Assembly (NCBI GenBank): GCA_004352715.1
Contig: SCFE01000051.1
Location: 1,472,253-1,536,252, forward strand
Source: Hofstenia miamia
Lineage: Eukaryota > Xenacoelomorpha > Acoela
Direction of reading: 5' to 3'
DNA: 64,000 nucleotides
The notes beneath the pieces are model-generated. The model ran no database searches, was not told where the DNA came from, and saw nothing but the letters and a program-made list of their open reading frames with translations. Numbering within the stretch: the stretch's first letter is position 1; every line of letters begins with the position of its first letter. Made by a program: the position numbers and the translations under genes. Below, in pieces: positions 33,861-46,519 of the stretch.

Positions 33861-33924
33861 ATAATAAACGCAAACTCCTGTAATTTTGAAATATTCTTGA
33901 TTTATTAGTTTTTCTTAACTTTAA

Positions 33925-34235
33925 GCATTCTGGAGTCCGTTTTAAAGGACAAACCGTTTTTCCACATTTACAAAGAATTTTCTCGAAGCCTATTAATAAA
34001 TTTGATAATATTGGGTCATGGGTAGGTCCATTGGGGAGCATACTTTAATGCAATATTGAAAATTACTATTAAGGTCTATTGCTGTGGCTGAGGTTGTTGA
34101 AAAGATTAATAAGTTTTCTTTGAAAATTTCGAATGTATTTATGAGGTATTGCGCCCATAGAAGCAATAAAAATCTTTAACTGTTTTTTGATATGTGCAAA
34201 ATTATTCCAAACTTATTGAGGCCAATTACCTAAGT
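33925..34235 (+). repeat. Dispersed hAT-like repeat, copy 2
   Basis: Contains ccgttttaaaggacaaaccg, ttccacatttacaaagaatt, ggctgaggttgttgaaaaga and tgtgcaaaattattccaaac. These blocks recur at 53985-54251 and, inverted, at 8484-8810. A partial copy is at 59170-59300. Confidence 0.75.
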
Positions 34236-34239
34236 GTAT

Positions 34240-35100
34240 TTAAGCACAACACTTAATTTATTGTTTTGTATACTCAAATTCATTACATCCGAATTGAATT
34301 ACAAGCAAATTTACTGGTAATTATTATAAATTCTTTAAATATTTTTAAAGAAAAGAATCTTAAGCTTCCAAGTTTTGTTGCTTTCTTTCACTGACATGGC
34401 CTTAATATTAATGCATAGATCAGAGCAAAATGTAAAACCGTTTAAACTTTTCTTTAGCAAGAAATTAGTGTATTTGCATTATAAATGAAATAACTGGGCT
34501 ATGTTCCTAATTCTCATTTGAATACTCATTCGTCTAACAGGATCAGCAATATATGAATATAATGCAAGCATACAAATCGACTTGTAAAATCACAATTTAA
34601 TTAAATAATTTTTGAACTCTTTTAATTTGAAATTTCCAGGAACCTTTTATATTCTGTAATGGTTTCCTTAAGTAATTCATAAAGTCATAGAAACTGAAAG
34701 TATTTCTTTCATTTATACTTTAAGGGCTAAGCCCCTAGCACATAAAAGCTTGTCAAATTCGACTAAGTTTTATGCTTTGATTAATTGAATTGAATATAGA
34801 ATAAGTTTCAAAGAACGATAAATTTATGTAGAATTCAATTTTACAAAGGAGAAAATGTTCATTGAAGTAAAGAAAATTGTAGAGATGCCCTACTTTTTAT
34901 GTACTAATTGTCATTTCTTTGAATAAGAGACATACAATCTTTCGAGATACATGTTTCGGCTCACTTTTAAACAATTTTACCCAAAACTTTGAATAGAGAA
35001 TACTTACTGTGTTCAAATATGATGCATAAACTGTTGTCAATTTTTGTATTCAATATAATGTTATGATATTACAATAAGTTGTTTTTTGTCAATAATCTAA
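34240..35100. other. AT-rich stretch, no gene recognised
   Basis: No ORF, hairpin or terminal repeat seen. Confidence 0.4.
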
Positions 35101-35107
35101 CATTTAA

Positions 35108-35980
35108 GGTGGTCCTATTCTAAAAAATGTCAAAATTTTCAATTTTTTTATTTTGGTTGTTTTACACACTTTCAACTATCTGTTAACTGCTGGTATAGCT
35201 ATTTTTTTTGAAGAATTATATAAATTAGTTTAAAAGTAATTTTAATGTGTGGCACTTAAAATTTAATTTAACATACTTCTTTGTGTTTTTTTGCTTTTTT
35301 TCTTTCTTTACTTTTTTTTAATGAATTCATTTCCCTATTTATTAAATCATTTTTGCTTATTCTATTATTTAGCAGATATAATATGAAAGAAAAAAATTTT
35401 TTGAGGTTAAATTGATCAAATACCAAAAAAATATTAAATGAAGGGGATTTTTTGCTTAAAACGTAGTTTTCTTAGAATTGCTAATTTTTGAAATGGTGCG
35501 ATCAATAACTTTTGAAATAGAAGTCTGATTGACTTGAAATTTTGTATGAGTGTTAAAATTCATAACATCAACTTACTGTACTAAAATCTTTTTGATCTGA
35601 TTATTGAAAATTATTTTATAGGTTGCTTACGTAATAAATGACTTTCAAAAATTTGCGTAATTTCAGGACCAGATACTTTTTTTCCATAAAAAAATAAGTA
35701 TACACTCTTTGAGTTTGTTTTTAGTACAGTAAGTGCATATTTATAAATGGAATACTTATGTAAATTTTTATTCTAAAACTCTCAGTCAATTTAAAGTTAT
35801 TGACAGCACCACAATATCCCTAAAATAGACCGGTTTGGTTCGTAAAAGCAGGACCAGACAGTAAATTTTGAAAATTACATATTTTTTTTTAAATTTTCAT
35901 TCATTTTCAAACAAATAAACAATTAAAACTTAACTTTGAAAAGAAAACATGGCGTTTCTTTCTTTTAGTATAGGACCACC
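35108..35980. mobile_element. TTAA-flanked non-autonomous DNA transposon
   Basis: The inverted termini ggtggtcctattctaaaa (left) and ggtggtcctatactaaaa (right, inverted) match at 17 of 18 positions. They are flanked by TTAA at 35104-35107 and 35981-35984. TTAA target duplications mark the piggyBac and Kolobok superfamilies. The 873 bp interior has no transposase but repeats the word aggaccaga. Superfamily not decided. Confidence 0.8.
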
Positions 35981-36174
35981 TTAAAGAACCTAAATAATAA
36001 ATCATAGCTCTTTTAGTTTGTCAGAAATTTTCGCCATAGAAATTATTTCAGATTATATTAATCAAATATTATTATGAATTTGAAATTGATTATTTCGAGA
36101 TGATGTTGTAAAGATATAGTTATCGTTGCCATAGCAACCAGTTTCTAAGTAAAACTGTCAAAAATATGTTATGG

Positions 36175-36504
36175 CTTCCCCAATAACAAAGCCACGTGGC
36201 ATTTTCGTTATTTTACGTTTCTTGGTGGCAAAGTCGGGTAATTACGTGGCATTGTAACGAAATTTAAATTCGTCAAATCATTTCTTAAATTACATGGCAA
36301 ATTTGTAACATTTTTACCAGTGTCACAATTTATCATCAAACAGGCAACTACCAACATGTGTTGCTTAAAGGTTTGTTTACATTAGAGAAATATTTTCAGT
36401 TATGTGGCAAAAAGGAACGATATTTACCAAAATCCGACATCAATTCTAAGTGAAAGTGCGACTTATTGCCACGAAAATGCCACTTGGCATTGCTATTGGG
36501 GCTG
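36175..36504. mobile_element. MITE with inverted termini
   Basis: Left cttccccaataacaaagcca and inverted right cagccccaatagcaatgcca both continue into gtggcattttcgt. No convincing target-site duplication was found, so the exact boundaries and superfamily are open. No ORF. Confidence 0.65.
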
Positions 36505-37108
36505 GGATAAATATAATGAAATAAATATTTGGCAAAAACTGGCCATTTGTGTTCAGTTTCTTGGTTTAAGATGAATACATGAATTTAATTCATGTTTTCT
36601 ACATTCATTGCAAAGAGTTCATTAAATGAAAATATTCTGAAAATGTCTGGTCATTTAGAAAAGCGGTTTGGAAAATGTGCTTGCTGAAGAATTAAAATAT
36701 TAAAATTTTAAAAATTTATAATTAAGCTTAAAAAGCAATTTCAAAATTGTAATAATAAAGCACAATATTAAGGGGACTACGAAGATGCCATGATGCAATA
36801 TGACAATTAATATAGATTAAGGGACAACTTAAGAAAGCTACGATAATATTCATAATTTAGAAATCTATTAGAAAAATTTATATTATGTTTTAGTTTTGAA
36901 AACGGAGTTTTTGAAAATTACACACCTAAAATATTGAAATATCAATTTCAAAAATTTTGAATACTGGGCCATTTGTAAGCAGGTTAGTTCCATATTTTAC
37001 TAAGAATGTTTAGGTCGATTTTTTTAGGTTTATTTAAATACAAATATAGGTAATTTGTTAGCTTAAAACCAACCCCCCCCGCTTTTCTTTAAATATTAAC
37101 AATATATA

Positions 37109-37698
37109 CAGGGTGTAACAAAAGTAACCAGACGCTTGCAAAATGAAAGCAAGAACTGTAGTTACGTAGCTAAACATCAACGGATAGAAATTTAACTGTG
37201 ATGTTTCGCCTTGCTGCAACAGCGATGTTATATGTTTAATCGATTTGGGGTTCAGATTTTTCATTCACATTTTTGAAATCGTCATTCCTATTGATCGTTA
37301 CTCAAGGATGATGATCAGAGACTGACTTGAGTGATAAAGGCTTACTTACTAAAGATAAAAGTTTATGGTAGAAATCCACACACTATGGACGATCTGAAGA
37401 ATGCTATTACCGATGAAATTCGTGCTATAGCATTAGATTTGGTGAACAAGGTGTGCCGGTCTGTTCGTGACTGGATTTGCAAATGTATTGAACATGATGG
37501 TCATCATTTCGAACATTCTCTATTAACATTTTCTTCTTTTATGATTAATCTTTTTGGACATTATAACCTCATTAAGTTGTTTTAGATTCGCTACACTGTA
37601 TATTTTACTATGAATGATTCGTTTTTTTATTCCTACTCTTATGAATAAAGTTAGATTTCTCGTAAAATGAAGCGTCTGGTTACTTTTGTTACACCCTG
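37109..37698. mobile_element. Tc1/mariner-like element, internally deleted
   Basis: 29 bp termini appear perfectly inverted (cagggtgtaacaaaagtaac…). They are flanked on both sides by TA, the Tc1/mariner target duplication. At 590 bp the element is far shorter than an autonomous copy. It keeps only the end of the transposase gene. Confidence 0.85.
37331..37585 (+). pseudogene. Tc1/mariner transposase, C-terminal remnant
   Basis: About 60 residues match the C-terminal tail of Tc1/mariner-type transposases: LKIKVYGRNPHTMDDLKNAI, then DEIRAIALDLVNKV, then IEHDGHHFEHSLL. In family members this helical tail follows the DDE/DDD catalytic core. Here the DNA-binding domain and all catalytic aspartates are absent, so no active enzyme can be made. 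The last ~20 residues read past the homologous region. Confidence 0.75.
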
Positions 37699-37699
37699 T

Positions 37700-39660
37700 A
37701 TATGCATACTAAACTTCGTAACTACTTGTTTTGTTGTGATGTACTTGATTTAGAAAGTTTTCGCTTTTCATCATCTAGTTTGTGGGTGTAACGTCTACCG
37801 AGAAATCTTGTGTAGAGAAGTAAGTCATTGTCTATTATATTTTTCATTTTCAGTTGTGAATGGTTCACAGGTTTTTTTAGCATGTAAAGTACTTGAGGTG
37901 TGACTAATTCTCAGAAAATTCTTAATTTCTGTCTTGATGTGGGCAAATTATTATGAATTTTAACTTGTTGAAAACGATTATATAAATAAGATTTAGGAAG
38001 CTTAATGAAGGATGATTCAAAACTAAATTTTACAAGTTTTAAAAGAAATTTATCACGAGGAGTTAAACCGAAGGCTTTTCCTTATATCACATTAAGCTAT
38101 CGCAGTTGAAATATTGGAATGAAAGTTATACATGTAAATGGCATGTAAAAAAGTAATGAATCATGAAACCATGTTGTTTTTGACTGATGTTTTCTTAATT
38201 TTAGAGTAAATATTGGAAAAAATAATTCTTTCAAGAATAAGTTAGAGTCTTAGTAAAATGCTAATAGGTCTGTAGTTTTTGATGCTGACTTAGATAGTCC
38301 AGAATTAAAAATTCTGTTATATAAACTGTCTTCTAGAATTCAGGCCAAGTATTTGATTTGATTACATTTAAGTACAGATAAAATGCAGCTGTACTAAACA
38401 ATAGGCAACCAAAAGTGTAGAATGAAAAAAGGAATATTGAGACATCCTGTAGAAGAAGCGTCATCACACTAAACCAAATTGCACTTTCGACATGTCTAAT
38501 TTTAAGGGTAGCTTCATCAAGGCAAATTTCAGGATTAGAATCATATATTCAATTTCATTTAAATCAGTGCCCGAACTGCCCATTAGAGACTGAACAAAAA
38601 TAATCCAGAAATGCACATCAATTTACTTCTAAGTCAAAGCACTGCAAGTCATTGTATGCTTGGATCATAGAATATTGGTCGGATTGTACTTTTCCAATTA
38701 GTTCCAAAAGACCACTATGACATCGGATAATCTCTGTCAAATTCATTTCTAGATCTACACTTGTCACTGCTGTTTTGACATAATCTATTATTTTCATATC
38801 ATCTGGCAACAACAGCACAATATCAAATAGTGCTGGTAAATTATGGGTATTTCATTGATACTTTCAAACTTGATAGCCATGAACAAAAATTTTCTTTAAC
38901 AAATTCGCTTATTAAAGTTTCCTGTATTTGTGTTAAAGATAACAGTTTGGAAAATATGTATGATATACTTTAAAGATGTATTAACACTACTAGAACTTTT
39001 TGGTAACAACTGACTGAAATTCAGGTGTTAACCTCAATCACCACAACCTTCTTNTTTTTGTACGTTGGTTTCACAAGTAGGGAGAGGGGAGGGGGGGGGG
39101 TAAAAGTGCTATTGTCATGAAGTTTGATGCAAAGGTACCATGGGACTAAAAGTTGGAAAAAATTCCAAAAAAACCACTTTTATCCTGACATTTTTGCTGA
39201 CGTCAGCAATTTTTGAAAAAATTTGTCTCATGTCAAAATGGTTATTATTTTTGGACAACTTTTATTGCAGTTTTATGAAAATGTGGCCAATGGAATACTG
39301 ATAATAGTTCTTGGAGCAAACTTTTTTCGGATGTGGCAATTTGGGTCAATATTGTAGAAAGGTGTACACGTGAATGTGAGGCAGTGCAAAAATGTCAGGT
39401 TTGCATTTAGAAATTAAATTGTCTTCCACTTGGATTCCATTTCCACAACTATTTTAAAAATATTTCCATATTTTCCATAGCCTTCCAGATTTTTCCAACC
39501 CTCTTAGAACTAGTGATTATAGTTCTGCAGGACAAGTAGCTCATTGGTCCTAGTCCCAATTAGTTTCTTTGGGTTTTGCCCTAGTCGTGTACCAGCCTAT
39601 CCTCACAAACTTTTAGGACAGAGTTGTCTTTTATAGCCGCTTGTGGTTTACTAAGATGAC
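37700..39660. other. AT-rich stretch, no gene recognised
   Basis: A minus-strand 66-residue ORF at 38618-38818 (MLLLPDDMKIIDYVKTAVTS…) is compositionally plausible as coding. It matches no family I recognise and has no clear splice context. Confidence 0.35.
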
Positions 39661-39666
39661 TATAAA

Positions 39667-39989
39667 TAGGGACTTGCGGGCGGTTTTTCAGTGCCCGAGC
39701 TCGGCCACCCCCATAAAATAAAAAATGGCCCACCCATAACCTCTTTGGCCCACCTGCGCCCGCTCGTAGTAGACTTATGCAGGCCGCAACACGCCCGTAT
39801 ATGTCTAGTCAACCTGTATAATCGTTCAGGAACTCAAAATATTTCACATTTATGCTATTACATTGCACGTTATAATTTCTCCTGTAACAAAAATTGTACC
39901 GTTTGTATAGAAATTGAAACAAAGACATACACAAAAAAGAAAATCTATTTAAATTTTCCTCAAGCCAGTGAGCTAGCCCGCAAAACACT
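39667..39989. mobile_element. hAT-like MITE, degraded termini
   Basis: Left tagggacttgcgggc and inverted right agtgttttgcgggc are flanked by actataaa and actataag, which agree at 7 of 8. The GC-rich left end and short length resemble the element at 33530. The ORF inside has no domain. Confidence 0.55.
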
Positions 39990-40885
39990 ACTATAAGATG
40001 AACCAAAATTATCATTCAGTGCTAATAGGTACTATTGTTGTTGGAGCTGTTAAGGCAGACATAATAGATTTTCTAATACTTTTGAACTTGACCTCAGCCA
40101 AGGCTTTACCAAATTAATTATTTCAGTTAATTTCATTTTCAGAATTACTCACAATAATAAGTTACATTTTGAAAAAAAAAATTAAATAATTTATAGTCAT
40201 GCATATATGGCCGCGATATATGACAAAATTCATGCAGTAAACTGATATGCATCACAAATTTTTTGTAGATATATTATATTATTGGGTTGTTGCTACATAC
40301 TAAGAAAATGTACCGATGTATTGGTCATACCAAAATGGTTAACGAATATTAGATGTCACAAATGGGACAGGGCGCAATGTTAGAATTTCTCGCATCATGC
40401 AACAATTTTGGTATTTGGTCTAATGTTCTGCGCCCAACTCGTGAGTTGGGCAGGTCGTAGCCGTGTCCAACGGTCGACTATGGTCAAAGACTTTGTTTTA
40501 CGATAAAAATACCTTCCAAATTTTATTTCAGAAAGTATAATGATGCCTCTTTGATTATTAATGTATGCGCAAGAGTTTTAATTAATATGGAAGGTTGCAT
40601 TATGTCAACAATTTGCCTTGATTATCAGAAATTTGCATGCTACGGCTACAACACAAAATGGATGTGAAAGCCTGTTTATTGGATGAGGAAGCACTATTAC
40701 CGATGAAAGAAACGGCTTAGCCCAGCCCATGTTAACGAACTTTTAACTTAAAGTTTTTTTTTACCATTATGATGAACAATTTGCTTCCATGTTTTATATT
40801 TGTATTGTTGCTTTTAAAACTTAGAAATTTTCACGATTTTTTAATTTTTCGAAGTATAGGCATATTTGAATCTTTGCATCACACT

Positions 40886-40972
40886 TAAGGCCTGTCTTAA
40901 CTACATGATTTAATATATTTAATTGGCCCGACTTAATCGGGCCGTTTAAATCGTGTAAAGACGTAGCTCCAA
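40886..40972. repeat. Foldback element with ggcccga/tcgggcc core
   Basis: A perfect ggcccga-cttaa-tcgggcc hairpin lies inside longer imperfect arms (gtcttaactacatgattta and taaatcgtgtaaagac). Confidence 0.5.
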
Positions 40973-41033
40973 CTTTTTCACCCAACTTTGTCAAGAATTT
41001 GTGTAAATCTTAACAATGAATATGTTGTGTATT

Positions 41034-41076
<43 letters not shown>

Positions 41077-41189
41077 TCAAACTTATTTTCTTATTATAAA
41101 ACCTTTTTATTGTTCTTAAAACATTTATTTTTCCTAAGGACATTTAGGGTCTGCTTAACATTTTCTATGATGTTGGGAATGTCGGTTTT

Positions 41190-41310
41190 CTTGAATTTTT
41201 ATTTCCATAAATTTCCATTACATTTCCATTTTACAAAATTATTTACATTTTCATTTCCATAATCTGGAAATGGAATGGAATGGAAATTTCCATTTCCATG
41301 TGCAATCTTG
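41190..41310. repeat. Cluster of tttccatt / aatggaaa motifs
   Basis: About a dozen copies of the word in both orientations, tightest around aatctggaaatggaatggaa. A looser cluster lies at 39420-39480. Confidence 0.6.
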
Positions 41311-42576
41311 AGAAATTTTCTCCCCTTCCATCTCTGAGATTATCATGCTTGAAGACATGTTGTTTATACAAACTCTATATGATTTGTTGTTAATGACATC
41401 TCAAGTTTGAAAATATTCTGTCAGTCTCTGTAGGGTATGTTTATTCAATAATACGATTGGGAGCATCAATATATTAAGCGCAGTCATTGACATATTTCAT
41501 ATGATAGGATTTCTCCTCTATTCCATCCACCACAGCATGAATGAAGTTTAAATTACAGAAGAAATTCCTGTTCCAAGAGAGCAAATTTCCATATTCATTA
41601 ACCATCCAATTCTTCCGCATCTTCTAAATTAAATTAATTTTTAAATTGCTGACGGTGTTTCCTTTCCTCAACAAATTCTTATCTCTCTCCATGTAAATAA
41701 ATTTGAAAAATTTGCTGATGCAGAAATTTAGTAGTAAAAACTTCTTTTTGCAACATCAATAAAAAGCTGTATTCGCTTCACACCTTAATTTCACAGTGGT
41801 ATCGGTCATGGCGACTTTTGCATGATGTATTTTCTACAATTGATCTATTACATCTTTCATTTTCTAACATTAACCTTTTAATTGATTTAAATGACGGTAG
41901 ATGGCGTAAAATATTTATATTTAAACAGTATAAAACTATGACTACAACTTAAAATGAACACCCATTAAAAATGCAAAAAACAATCAAATTTGGAAGGGTA
42001 ACAATTCCGAAAACAGAAATTTTAGCTTGCATTTGTAAAATATATTCATGCAAATAATAAAATTTTATAGATTCAACAATATCGTTAGAAATAGCTTTGG
42101 GGATAATTGTGAATTTAATAAATAAAGACTCTTAGATTGGTCTAATTTAGCCGACCAACCAATTTACTAAATAAACTTAACAGCAGGAAGTTTCTTTGAT
42201 CAAATACGTTATGGTACTCCGCAATATTTACATTCATTTCTTTTGAGAACTTATAGTACAAAGATAGCGTGTCACTTTATACACTTGGTGAATATCCAGA
42301 AAAAAATAAATATCTGACGCCATAACTGTCTGACTGCTGACGAAATATTTCTGAATTAATGCTTTAATAAGTAAATTCTTTATTTTTTAGACTTAAGAGA
42401 ATAAAAGAATCTAGCGCAGTCAATTAATAGAATTGAATTTAAATATTAATGTTTTACTGAAAATTCATCAAATATTAATAGAGATTAATGTTTAAAAACT
42501 GTCTTGTACCAGATTCAACTACACAGATTTATATACCTATTGGAGGTTGTTGCAAAAAGAAAGCAAGCATATAGCA

Positions 42577-42618
42577 GACTTGTAACGAGCCGAGCCGAGC
42601 TTGAGCAGAGTCTTGGAT
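42577..42618. mobile_element. Partial copy of the cgagcc element, cut at a single n
   Basis: cagacttgtaacgagccgag and gagcagagtcttggat match the start of the element at 42805. The copy stops at the n at 42619, so its remainder is missing from the assembly. Confidence 0.6.
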
Positions 42619-42804
42619 NAAGGCTTTACCAAATTAGTGTATACAATTTTTTTTCTCAGCGGTTATGACTCCAACATTGTTCTTGCTTGTAGATTTAACA
42701 CATGTAATTTCTGAGACTTAATTTCTAACTACAACATTCTTTGTAATTCAACCAGTAATAGAACCTCATTTAGATCGACAGCAAGTTAATTACAGAGCCA
42801 GAGC

Positions 42805-43153
42805 CAGACTTGTCAACGAGCCGAGCTTCTAACGAGCCGAGCCGAGCCGAGCCGAGCCGAGCTTGAGCAAAGTCTTGGATATACAACGAGCCCAAAACGA
42901 GCCGTTTTTAAGCAAACCAAATTTATAGTGCTGCTTGTTAATTTGATTATGCAGATTTTTCTTATTTTTTCATTCAATATAATCGTATTTTAGAAATGTT
43001 TATTAAATAATAGGAAGAGCAATTGAAAAAATTCTAAGAGCACAATATTTTTATTTTAAAAAAAAATTATCGAGCTGAAACGAGCGTCATTGAAAAACTT
43101 ACTCAAAATTTAATCGAGCCGAGCTTAGAAATTACTGCTCGTTGACAAGTCTG
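42805..43153. mobile_element. MITE with cgagcc-repeat interior
   Basis: The inverted termini cagacttgtcaacgagc are perfect over 17 bases. Just inside the left end, cgagc is repeated in tandem (gagccgagccgagccgagcc). Degenerate copies of gagccgagc are near the right end. The CAG-type start suggests hAT, but the flanking octamers do not match. Confidence 0.65.
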
Positions 43154-43159
43154 GTTGGA

Positions 43160-45530
43160 AATATCTTTTTAATGAGTTAAATAAACGTTGATTCAAATTA
43201 TTTTGTAGAATCAATAGATATTTTCAAATAAAACGAGAACTCTTAGCATCGTGCATAATGGGTCGACTTCTCATCTTATTCTGACTAGCTCGTGTAATAA
43301 ATGTGAAGTAATGCTGTTTGCTACACTCTATCAAAACATCTATTCGCAAGCACAATACACAGGATGGCCATGGTCACAATTATGCAATCTAGACCGAAAA
43401 AATAGCTAAATTTATTAGTTTTTTTAAGAAATTGATTTCTGAGAAACTAACATTAGAGATTAGGTTTAGGTTCCTTCCCTAGCGCAAAAAGTTCTTTTAT
43501 TTGAAAGCATGCGTCTGAAGGTGTTATTTGAGAACAGGGTGCCAAGTTGACATTCAAGTAAAATGTCTTACCCAAACGAGAAATTTCGCTTTCAAAAGCT
43601 AAGACAAAAAATGGAAGCCCTATAAAATTTTTCAATTCGCATTAGTGTCAGGGATCATTTTGATAAAAAAGTATATAAACTTAAAATTGATCAAAAATGT
43701 ATTTAGGCATTAACTAGTATTAACTCTACTAGAATGACTTTTATCAACTTGTGAGATAAAAAGATAATATCTGGAGAATATATTTCATAATGATTGAAGA
43801 AAATAATTAAAGTGATCAAGGTAAAGAAATTCCAAATGTATTCATTGATGTAATGAGGACTCGTAAATTAGATTTAATTCTCAAGCAATTCAATAATATC
43901 ATCTCAAAAGGCCTAGTAATTATTGAAGATTGCTAATGGTTCTCAAAAAACATCTTGAAGACTTATAACTCAAGAACTTAAAATGAGATCCTAAATCTCA
44001 AAGAGCTGTCACCTCTGGCCTTGCACATGCACGCCTCACTTGGCTTGGGAGGTATATCTGCATTTCAAAAAAGTTAGAGTTGGTTGTTGATCCCATGGTC
44101 TTTAAACCTTCTATTTGCCTTAACAATAGGCATAGAGAAAATTTTTTATGAAAATCAAAATTTTCACTGAAAATTAGTTTCACTTTTCAAGTAGCTAAGA
44201 AGCAGCAATACCCTTCAGTACAAATTGTCACTAATAGATGTGTCCATTCCAAACAATAGTCACGATTACAAAATTTTCTAATAAAATTGGAAGAAATTTT
44301 TTGTAGAAGTGGGAAAACGCTTTGTGCCTTTTAACACTATGTCAGAGAGTATTCATTGAGAATACATTTACATCTGATGTTTCAAATGCAAAAATTATTG
44401 AATAGAAAAAAAATTTCTACTTACAGCAAATTCAATGAGATTATCAACATAATTGGAAGTATATGTACCTGCTAGTATGTTTTTTGAATGAATACTTAAG
44501 CAAAGACTTATAGGTCCTTTTGACCTATCATCCTGATTTTAGTGTTAAAGGACCAGGCTTATTGAGGTTAACTCATATGTGATTGCATCCGAATATGATA
44601 TCTGTAAATGTATAGGCATTTTTTTGAAATGAGAGGATATGCTTTGCAATATCATTGTAAAATGCTTTACAAAAATGAATTTTGAAATAGATTAAGGGCA
44701 TGTAAAATAATTTGCAAATTACTAGTTTTCAATAGCAGTTTATTGCCTCTATTTATTGGTGCTACTATTAAAATTTCTCGTGTTGTGCAATCCATTGGGA
44801 GTTATAAAACTGCTTTGTGTCTATAATTATGTCTTTCAGTTCAAATTGCTTCTCAATTATCTGTTCAATAAATACAATTATAACAAAGAAATTTCTGAAC
44901 CTCCGTCCAATAAATTAACTGCAGTAAATGTTTCGCAGTTATCAGCGCTAATAACTATTTCAAATCATTTAGCATTACGCTGGGTATTGTGTCCATAAGG
45001 AAAGATTATGTTTATCCATATTTTCCAACACTTTTATCCAAGTCTATAAGAAATCATTTGAAATGAATGCATCTATTGTAGGACTTGCTGGTATACTGAA
45101 AATAGTCGAAAACGCTGTTTTCGTTCAAAAACGACACAGAGCCGTCAAAATAATTTAAAACGAGCATTTCGGTTTTTGAGCAAAAGCAGTACCTTATAAT
45201 TTTATATCTAAGACATGATGCAGTCTTTTTGGAACAATGCCAAAATTTTTGTCAAGTTGAGATGCAATTTTTGTGTTATGAAAATATGCATTAAAAAGTT
45301 ATTTTTCTCTTGATTAACTTTTTGCTAATGACAATATATTAACCTTTTAAATTAGCATCATTATCACATATTGTTTTTGTTAATAGCATATAAGTATAGA
45401 ACAAGATGGAATAGGTTTATTTAATAGAACAAGTATAGGAATTTTGGGGAGTCTATAAACTTTAACCTATTTTGGCAATTGACCTTCTAGTTATTCATAT
45501 TGCCCAACCAGTAACACAGGAATGCCCATG
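43160..45530. other. AT-rich stretch, no gene recognised
   Basis: Short ORFs only. 44205-44400 has weak similarity to the dispersed hAT-like repeat (gtgggaaaacgctttgtgcc). Confidence 0.4.
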
Positions 45531-45547
45531 TAACCATTGCATTAGGC

Positions 45548-46519
45548 CAGGCTTGTTCAGTAGGGTGAGGATTTATAGAGCCTAGATGGGGTACCTATTA
45601 ACCTCATAGGGTGGGGAAGCAGAGATGGACATGGACCGGGCTTGGGTTGAAGAAATGGAAACGATGGGACAAAAAAAGGGCTGAATATTAAAAAACTGGC
45701 AATTCCGTAACTGTGTACGCAAGTACATTGAATTTCATCCAAATTTAATTTATAAATTTGAAATATAAAATCTACATTTTGAAGATTTTACATTAGTATC
45801 ATACACTTTTCAAAATTTCAATTCAGAATCTTCAATTTCAGTGTTCTAATTTTATTAGAAGTATCTCCATTATACCGATTTTTTGTGGAGAAAACCAACA
45901 CATTAAAGAAATATTTTTGACAAGTATTATGAAAATGGGCCAAGTTTGCATTGAATTAATTGGGCCGGGCCGGATTGGGGAAGGGTCTAAAGTTTCTTGG
46001 CAGGGGTTGGGCCTAAATTTTCAGCCCATGTCTATCTCTGGGGTGAAGATCTCGTCCCATGGATTTCATGAGGATTTGTGGGGTTAGTAAGGAAACTCTA
46101 AATTAAGACCGTTTTTAATGCAAATAAGACGACGCCATATCTATTAATTACTAGCGATAACATTCAATGACATCCATTGTAAAAGTTGGAGTGTAGTTAT
46201 TCCTTTTGCAACTGTTTCTCCATCTCAGACATACTTCCGCTGCATCAAACTTCATTAGTCATATTTCGGTTGTCCTAAGTGAAGCAATCACTGGATCATC
46301 AACAGAATAAAAAGCAAAATGGTTAGAATGATTTTGAGGGTCAAATTCAGACTTACAGTGCAATCAACTGCAATTCGGCGAAAGATAAGTAAGCAAAATA
46401 GTTAGCATAAATATGTACATACACATGACTTTTATCGTGAGGATCCGTGTGGCCCCATAGAGATCCCATGGAGGTATTCATAGGGTGGAGATCAAAATTC
46501 TGCCCCATGGAAAAGCCTG
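45548..46519. mobile_element. Outer hAT-like element, interrupted by a second one
   Basis: The termini are caggcttgttca and, inverted, caggcttttcca. Flanking octamers cattaggc and cattattc agree at 6 of 8. Subterminal words such as catagggtgg and cccatgga occur near both ends in mirror orientation. The element is split by the insertion at 45620-46040. No transposase seen. Confidence 0.65.
45620..46040. mobile_element. Inner hAT-like MITE nested in another element
   Basis: The termini cagagatggacatgg and, inverted, cagagatagacatgg match at 14 of 15. Flanks tggggaag and gggtgaag agree at 6 of 8. The interior has gggccggg-type GC-rich words. It inserted into a catagggtg…agatc sequence whose uninterrupted counterpart lies at 46478-46495. 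Confidence 0.75.

Larger units (their letters stand above)
40000..42570. other. AT-rich stretch with small repeats only
   Basis: Holds a foldback (40886-40972), a (TA)n tract (41037-41073) and a tttccatt cluster (41190-41310). No gene recognised. Confidence 0.4.

Noticed and set aside
33384-34041. Two minus-strand ORFs of 116 and 91 codons
   Set aside because: They lie across the MITE at 33530 and the dispersed repeat beside it, and show no domain.
36167-36512. 8 bp target-site duplication for the MITE at 36175
   Set aside because: Flanking octamers (tgttatgg and ggataaat) do not match, so the superfamily was left open.
39530-39660. Possible tRNA-derived SINE head (tagctcattgg resembles an A box)
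   Set aside because: No B box at the right distance and no second copy seen.
42620-42636. aaggctttaccaaatta also found near 40099
   Set aside because: A 17-base match next to a single n. It may be an assembly effect or a short shared repeat, not enough to call.
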